Assembly: GCA_900489925.1 (NCBI GenBank)
Contig: UEHQ01000029.1
Coordinates: forward strand, 44,341 to 108,340
Reading direction: 5' to 3'
Source: Hyphomicrobiales bacterium
GTDB lineage: Bacteria > Pseudomonadota > Alphaproteobacteria > Rhizobiales > Rhizobiaceae
Length of the DNA stretch: 64,000 bases
Both the position numbers and the translations under genes were made by a program. Each line of letters opens with the position of its first letter. Position 1 is the first letter of the stretch. Below the pieces are notes generated by a model. The model saw only the letters and a program-made list of their open reading frames with translations, was not told the origin of the DNA and searched no databases. Below are positions 59,689 through 64,000 of this stretch, piece after piece.

Positions 59689-61167
59689 TCAAATGCTCAG
59701 GCAGAGATACTTTATTTCCACGTAGTCATCGATGCCGTATTTCGACCCCTCGCGTCCCTGTCCGGATTGTTTGATGCCTCCGAACGGTGCCACTTCGGTT
59801 GAAATCAGACCTGTGTTGATCCCTACCATTCCGTACTCCAGCGCCTCAGCCACCCGGAAGATTTTGGATACATCCTTCGAATAGAAGTACGATGCCAACC
59901 CGAACTCGGTGTCATTGGCCAGCTCGATCACTTCGTCTTCGTCTTCGAACTTGAACAACGGGGCGACCGGACCAAACGTTTCCTCGCGTGCCACCTTCAT
60001 GTCTTTGGTCACGCCAGTCAGGACGGTTGGCTCGAAGAAGAAGGCCCCCTTGTCGTGTCGCTTGCCGCCAAGGGCGATCTCTGCCCCCTTGCTTAGCGCG
60101 TCTTGAATATGCTCTTCGACTTTTTCCAGCGCCTTTTCTGAGATCAGAGGGCCTGCCTGGACCCCATCATCGAAGCCATCGCCAACTTTGAGACTCGCGA
60201 CCTTAGCAGCCAGTTTCTTCGAGAACTCGTCGTACACACCCGACTGGACGTACAAGCGGTTCGCGCAGACGCATGTCTGGCCGTTGTTTCGGTATTTTGA
60301 GATCATCGCGCCTTCAACCGCCGCGTCGAGATCAGCATCATCAAAAACGATGAATGGCGCGTTCCCACCGAGTTCGAGGCCGAGCTTCATGATCTGGTCC
60401 GCTCCCTGACGCATCAGGATGCGTCCGACGTTCGTCGAGCCAGTGAAGGTCAGCTTACGGACCTTGTCGTTTTCCGTGAATTCCTTGCCAATCGAAGCCG
60501 AGTCTTTGGACAGAACCACATTGAACACACCAGCCGGAAGTCCTGCTCGTTCAGCAAGAATGGCTAACGCGAGCGCCGACAGAGGGGTCTCCCCGGCGGG
60601 CTTTGAAACCATCGCGCATCCGGCGGCAACAGCAGGAGCGAACTTTCGCGCAAGCATTGCATTGGGAAAATTCCACGGGGTGATGGCTGCTACCACGCCA
60701 ACTGGCTGCTTGATAACGATGATACGTTTATCTTGCTGATGACCTGGAATGGTATCTCCGTAGACGCGCTTAGCTTCTTCGCCGAACCATTCGACATAGG
60801 ATGCGCCGTAGAGTATTTCGCCCCTCGCTTCAGCGTAAGGCTTCCCCATCTCGGTGGTGAGGATCACTGCAAGGTCATCCGCGTTTGCGACTAGCAGGTC
60901 GTAGAGCTTGCGGAGAATCGCCGCACGTTCCTTGCCTGTCTTTTTGGCCCATTCCTTCTGGGCCTTGTAAGCAACATCAATCGCGCGAGCAGTTTCGGCT
61001 CGGTTCATGTCAGGGAGAGTCGCAATCAGCTCCCCTGTTGATGGGTTGAGGACATTGAAGGTCTTGCCGGTTTCGCTGGAGGCGAACCAGTCGCTGCCAA
61101 TCAACGCCTTGTCAGTGGCAAGCGTCTTGTCCTTCAATTTGTTAAGAAGGCTCGCTGAGATCGACAT
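59689..61167 (-). CDS. gabD: NAD(P)-dependent succinate-semialdehyde dehydrogenase
   Basis: The 492-residue aldehyde dehydrogenase has ITPWNFPNAMLARKFAPAVAAGCAMVSKPAGETPLSALAL, FTGSTNVGRILMRQGA, catalytic Glu in LELGGNAPFIVFDDADLDAAV and Cys in RNNGQTCVCANRLYVQSGVYD, plus KQSGQGREGSKYGIDDYVEIKYLCL, the GabD end. It oxidises succinate semialdehyde or longer homologues such as glutarate semialdehyde. It lies three bases after gabT, so the two work in series. Confidence 0.92.
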   Translation of the reverse strand: MSISASLLNKLKDKTLATDKALIGSDWFASSETGKTFNVLNPSTGELIATLPDMNRAETARAIDVAYKAQKEWAKKTGKERAAILRKLYDLLVANADDLAVILTTEMGKPYAEARGEILYGASYVEWFGEEAKRVYGDTIPGHQQDKRIIVIKQPVGVVAAITPWNFPNAMLARKFAPAVAAGCAMVSKPAGETPLSALALAILAERAGLPAGVFNVVLSKDSASIGKEFTENDKVRKLTFTGSTNVGRILMRQGADQIMKLGLELGGNAPFIVFDDADLDAAVEGAMISKYRNNGQTCVCANRLYVQSGVYDEFSKKLAAKVASLKVGDGFDDGVQAGPLISEKALEKVEEHIQDALSKGAEIALGGKRHDKGAFFFEPTVLTGVTKDMKVAREETFGPVAPLFKFEDEDEVIELANDTEFGLASYFYSKDVSKIFRVAEALEYGMVGINTGLISTEVAPFGGIKQSGQGREGSKYGIDDYVEIKYLCLSI

Positions 61168-61170
61168 GGA

Positions 61171-62451
61171 TCACGCTCCTTTTGCGCAATCGCGCAGTGC
61201 ATTTTCAAGGATATCGAGGGCTTCAGCGAAGACTTCATCCTGGATAGTGATGGGCGAAAGGAAGCGTATGACGTTCCCATAGACCCCGCAGGTTAGAAGG
61301 ATCAGGCCTTTTTCCAGAGCGCGGAGGCGCACTCCGTTAGTGAAGTCTGCGTCCGGCGTCGCTGTCCCCGGGACATTGAATTCCACGGCATTCATGAAGC
61401 CGGGTCCCCGGATATCTACGATCTGCGGCACGGCTTCCCTCAGGGACTGGAGTCGCTGCTTAAGGCGAGCGCCCAGGGTATTGGCGCGGTCGTTGAGACC
61501 CTCTTCTTCAATTACATCGAGAACTGCGTTGCCTGCGGCGATCCCAATCGGATTGCCGCCATAGGTGCCGCCCAGTCCGCCGGGCCCGGGAGCATCCATG
61601 ATCTCGGCGCGGCCCGTAACAGCGGCGATGGGGAAGCCCCCACCGAGACCCTTTGCCATGGTCGTCAAGTCGGCGACAACACCATAGTGCTCCATGGCAA
61701 AAAGCTTGCCTGTGCGTGCGAAACCAGTTTGGACTTCGTCGGCAATGAGCAGGATGCCGTGCTGGTCCGCAATTTCTCGAAGCTTCTGCATCAGGGCTTT
61801 AGGGACTTCATAGAAGCCGCCTTCACCCTGGACCGGTTCAATAATGAATGCAGCGACCCGGCTCGGATCGACATCGGCTTTGAATAGCTTTTCAAGAACC
61901 GAAAGCGAGTCTTCCACCGAGGTTCCGTGCAGCTCGGCAGGAAATGGAACGTGGAACACATCTGGCATCATGGCCCCAAAGCCGACCTTGTAGGGTTGCA
62001 CCTTGCCGGTAAGGGTCATGCCCATAAAGGTGCGCCCGTGGAAGCCCCCGGTGAATGCTATCACTGCAGACCTATTGGTGGCGGCGCGAGCAATCTTCAC
62101 GGCGTTCTCGACTGCCTCTGCACCGGTGGTCACGAAGATAGTCTTCTTTTTGAAGTTACCGGGAACCAGATCGTTCAGCCGCTCAGCCAGCCGGACGTAA
62201 TTTTCGTAGGGGACAACTTGGTGGCAGGTGTGGGTGAAGCGGTCGACCTGGTCCTTTACGGCGGCGATGACCTTTGGATGCCGGTGGCCCGTATTCACGA
62301 CAGCGATGCCAGCTGCGAAATCGATGTAACGACGACCCTCGACATCCCAGATTTCGGCGTTCTCAGCGCGATCCGCGTAAATTTGAGTTGTGACACCGAC
62401 ACCGCGCGAAATAGAGCCGGCGCGACGGGTGGCGATTTCGTTGTTCTGCAT
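61171..62451 (-). CDS. gabT: 4-aminobutyrate (omega-amino acid) aminotransferase
   Basis: The 426-residue class III PLP enzyme has GRRYIDFAAGIAVVNTGHRHPKVI, FVTTGAEAVENAVKIARAAT, GGFHGRTFMGMTLTGKV, VQGEGGFYEVP, ADEVQTGFARTGKLFAMEHYGVVAD and the PLP lysine in TTMAKGLGGGFPIAAVTGR. It moves the amino group from GABA or 5-aminovalerate to 2-oxoglutarate. It follows adk by 43 bases and precedes gabD by three. Confidence 0.93.
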   Translation of the reverse strand: MQNNEIATRRAGSISRGVGVTTQIYADRAENAEIWDVEGRRYIDFAAGIAVVNTGHRHPKVIAAVKDQVDRFTHTCHQVVPYENYVRLAERLNDLVPGNFKKKTIFVTTGAEAVENAVKIARAATNRSAVIAFTGGFHGRTFMGMTLTGKVQPYKVGFGAMMPDVFHVPFPAELHGTSVEDSLSVLEKLFKADVDPSRVAAFIIEPVQGEGGFYEVPKALMQKLREIADQHGILLIADEVQTGFARTGKLFAMEHYGVVADLTTMAKGLGGGFPIAAVTGRAEIMDAPGPGGLGGTYGGNPIGIAAGNAVLDVIEEEGLNDRANTLGARLKQRLQSLREAVPQIVDIRGPGFMNAVEFNVPGTATPDADFTNGVRLRALEKGLILLTCGVYGNVIRFLSPITIQDEVFAEALDILENALRDCAKGA

Positions 62452-62494
62452 GTGCTTACCCTTCTTTCGCGGCCATCAAACCGGCCAGCATTGA

Positions 62495-63124
62495 TCATTT
62501 AAAACGGTCGGCAATCTGTTGCCCGGAATTTATCGAAAAACGAGTGCTGCTCAGGATGGCATCTATTAGAGACGAGACGGCGGCGATATCGCCCATGCCA
62601 TTCACGGCGTGCAGGAGACCCAGAGAGTCGTAATACTCAACAACGGGAGAAATCTTACCGTTGTATTCCGACACCCGCCGCTTCAACACCTCGGGGTTAT
62701 CGTCGGAACGAACCTCCCTGCCCGCAGCTCGGGCCTCCATGGCACGCCCTTCGATACGGTTACCAAGAGCATGCTCGTCAACTTGCAGCGAGATTACGAC
62801 ATCAATCGGCATTGCAGCGGCGCGGAGTATCTTGTGCAGCTCTTGCGCTTGAACAAGGGTTCGCGGGAAGCCGTCGAGAATGAAGCCTGTTTTGCAGTCA
62901 GGCCTCTCCAGTCGCTCCGCAACAATTCCAGCTACGACGTCATCGGGCACCAATTGACCGGCGGTCATCAGAGCCTCGGCTTTCTTGCCTATCTCAGTCT
63001 GGGCAGCGACGGCCGAACGCAACATGTCTCCGGTAGAGAGATGAGGGATGCCGTATGTCTCCACGAGGTATTGGGCCTGTGTCCCTTTACCAGCGCCAGG
63101 TGGCCCAAGCAAAATTATCCTCAT
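62495..63124 (-). CDS. adk: Adenylate kinase, second copy likely, short LID
   Basis: The 209-residue kinase has the P-loop ILLGPPGAGKGTQAQYLVE, HLSTGDMLRSAVA, GFILDGFPRTLVQA and RIEGRAMEARAAGREVRSDDNPEVLKRRVSEY, where the LID is shortened and has no zinc cysteines, as in rhizobial Adk. Adk normally sits in the ribosomal-protein cluster, so this copy next to gabT is probably extra. It interconverts AMP and ADP and could recycle AMP from the acyl-CoA ligase. ATG 63124 with GAGAGGG upstream is chosen over 12 codons more. Confidence 0.92.
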   Translation of the reverse strand: MRIILLGPPGAGKGTQAQYLVETYGIPHLSTGDMLRSAVAAQTEIGKKAEALMTAGQLVPDDVVAGIVAERLERPDCKTGFILDGFPRTLVQAQELHKILRAAAMPIDVVISLQVDEHALGNRIEGRAMEARAAGREVRSDDNPEVLKRRVSEYNGKISPVVEYYDSLGLLHAVNGMGDIAAVSSLIDAILSSTRFSINSGQQIADRFK

Positions 63125-63210
63125 AATCGACCCTCTCCTGTCCGCGCTCTCTTGCCTCATCTCTGACAGAGAAGCCTCACGCGATATACTGACTGCTCTT
63201 TCTGATTTTC

Positions 63211-63224
63211 TGACCCACTCGTCA
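63211..63224. promoter_or_regulatory. TGAC-N6-GTCA dyad upstream of adk
   Basis: CTGAC-CCACTC-GTCAG is a 5+5 dyad 87 bases upstream of the adk start, in the 280-base divergent gap to etfB. It is the clearest copy of the shared cluster motif. Confidence 0.5.
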
Positions 63225-63302
63225 GATAGCGCTCTTCAAGCCGATGGGTCAATACGTCCAGGACGCAAGGAAAGCCAAAAGGCGGATCAAAAAAAATAAA
63301 TC

Positions 63303-63316
63303 TGACCACTCGGTCG
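63303..63316. promoter_or_regulatory. TGAC-N6-GTCG dyad upstream of etfB
   Basis: TGAC-CACTCG-GTCG lies 15 bases before TTGACT (63332), a good -35 box for etfB. The position suits a TetR repressor or activator site. Confidence 0.48.
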
Positions 63317-63404
63317 TTTCATTTGACTTTTGAGTATGTTTTGTTAGCTTCCGCCCGAATATTTCAAGCGCCTTTGTGGCGCAGCAAATTCCTGAGGTGG
63401 ACCT

Positions 63405-64000
63405 ATGAAAATTCTCGTGCCCGTAAAAAGGGTCGTAGACTATAACGTAAAGGTTCGTGTCAAAGCCGACGGCTCCGGAGTAGAGCTTGCCAACGTAAAG
63501 ATGGCGATGAACCCCTTCGACGAGATCGCGGTCGAGGAAGCTCTCCGGCTGAAGGAGGGCGGAGAGGCCGCCGAGGTGATTGTGGTCTCGATTGGCCCGG
63601 CCAAAGCTGAGGAAACACTTCGCACTGCGCTCGCAATGGGGGCGGACAGGGCAATTTTGGTCGAGACGGACGACGTGGTAGAGCCGCTTGCTGTCGCGAA
63701 GATTCTGAAGAGCGTCGCCGAAGCTGAATTGCCTGGCCTCATTATCCTTGGAAAGCAGGCAATTGACGATGACTCAAATCAGACTGGTCAAATGCTGGCG
63801 GCCCTATTGAATGTCGGCCAAGCCACCTTCGCTTCCGACGTGGAAATTGCCGATGGCCGCATCACTGTCGTCCGAGAGGTAGATGGCGGCCTTCAAACGA
63901 TTTCATTGAAGCTTCCTGCCGTTGTAACGGCCGATCTGCGTCTCAATGAACCCCGTTACGCTTCCCTGCCAAACATTATGAAGGCGAAGAAGAAGCCGCT
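63405..64000 (+). CDS. etfB: Electron transfer flavoprotein beta subunit, 3' end outside window
   Basis: The frame is open to the window end and gives 198 residues of a protein that usually has about 249. It begins MKILVPVKRVVDYNVKV, with MNPFDEIAVEEALRLKE, VVSIGPAKAEETLRTALAMGADRAI and LIILGKQAIDDDSNQTGQMLAALL, the EtfB AMP/FAD-binding segments. GAGG precedes the ATG at 63405. EtfB with EtfA carries electrons from acyl-CoA dehydrogenase to the quinone pool; etfA is expected next. It is divergent from adk. Confidence 0.95.
   Translation, partial: MKILVPVKRVVDYNVKVRVKADGSGVELANVKMAMNPFDEIAVEEALRLKEGGEAAEVIVVSIGPAKAEETLRTALAMGADRAILVETDDVVEPLAVAKILKSVAEAELPGLIILGKQAIDDDSNQTGQMLAALLNVGQATFASDVEIADGRITVVREVDGGLQTISLKLPAVVTADLRLNEPRYASLPNIMKAKKKP

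Overview
The window reads as chromosomal DNA of a fast-growing Rhizobiales bacterium of the Rhizobiaceae (Rhizobium, Agrobacterium, Ensifer or a close relative). The reasons are the GC-rich codon use, the gene run ilvB-ilvN / HerA-like ATPase / miaA-serB / degP-hflC-hflK-folA-thyA, the MarR-GNAT and MerR-LuxR fusion regulators, and an adenylate kinase with a shortened LID. No gene was matched against a database; every call rests on motifs, length and context read from the sequence.

Bases 1-13.5 kb hold small regulatory and metabolic units: the end of a MarR-GNAT protein, TetR + MFS exporter, two HxlR regulators each divergent from a redox enzyme (a QorB-like reductase and a glutathione S-transferase), pdxJ, a MerR-LuxR fusion, a RecD-like helicase, a secreted repeat protein followed by an ECF sigma / anti-sigma pair, a cobalt-type nitrile hydratase operon, a LysE exporter and an aldo/keto reductase. 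Bases 13.5-25.6 kb are core genes: acetolactate synthase behind a classical attenuator (an 18-residue leader peptide rich in Val, Ile, Leu and Ala, a pause hairpin and a terminator), a HerA/DUF87 ATPase, miaA and serB with overlapping start codons, and the membrane-protease and folate/thymidylate run degP-hflC-hflK-folA-thyA.

Directly upstream of thyA the character changes. Bases 25.6-26.3 kb are a gene-free stretch packed with inverted repeats. Bases 26.3-38.7 kb are a visibly less GC-rich accessory island with a strong anti-phage flavour: an XRE regulator, a small protein translationally coupled to a soluble FtsH-like AAA/M41 protease, a metallophosphoesterase, a SLATT-type two-helix membrane protein coupled by a GTGA overlap to a reverse transcriptase, a DUF3223 protein, a DUF4297-type nuclease overlapping a Ski2-like helicase (a Hachiman-like pair), a nonsense-interrupted Abi-type membrane protein, a frameshifted small gene and an HNH endonuclease. 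No integrase, transposase or tRNA end was found, so the island borders are inferred.

Bases 39-64 kb are a catabolic and transport cluster. Two polar-amino-acid-type ABC importers flank a TetR regulator. They are followed by a GMC oxidoreductase and a SucCD-like CoA ligase with a divergent LysR gene. Next come a MaoC hydratase, amidase, AMP-forming acyl-CoA ligase, polysaccharide-deacetylase-fold hydrolase, acyl-CoA dehydrogenase, SDR, amine-oxidase-like flavoprotein and RidA. The cluster closes with gabD, gabT, an adenylate kinase and the start of an ETF beta subunit. Read together, it looks like a route that imports an amino or amide compound, opens amide or imide bonds, removes nitrogen by oxidation and transamination, activates the acid to a CoA ester and beta-oxidises it, with ETF taking the electrons and Adk recycling AMP. 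A shared TGAC-N6-GTC(A/G) motif in front of tetR, maoC, adk and etfB suggests one TetR regulon. The substrate cannot be named from sequence.
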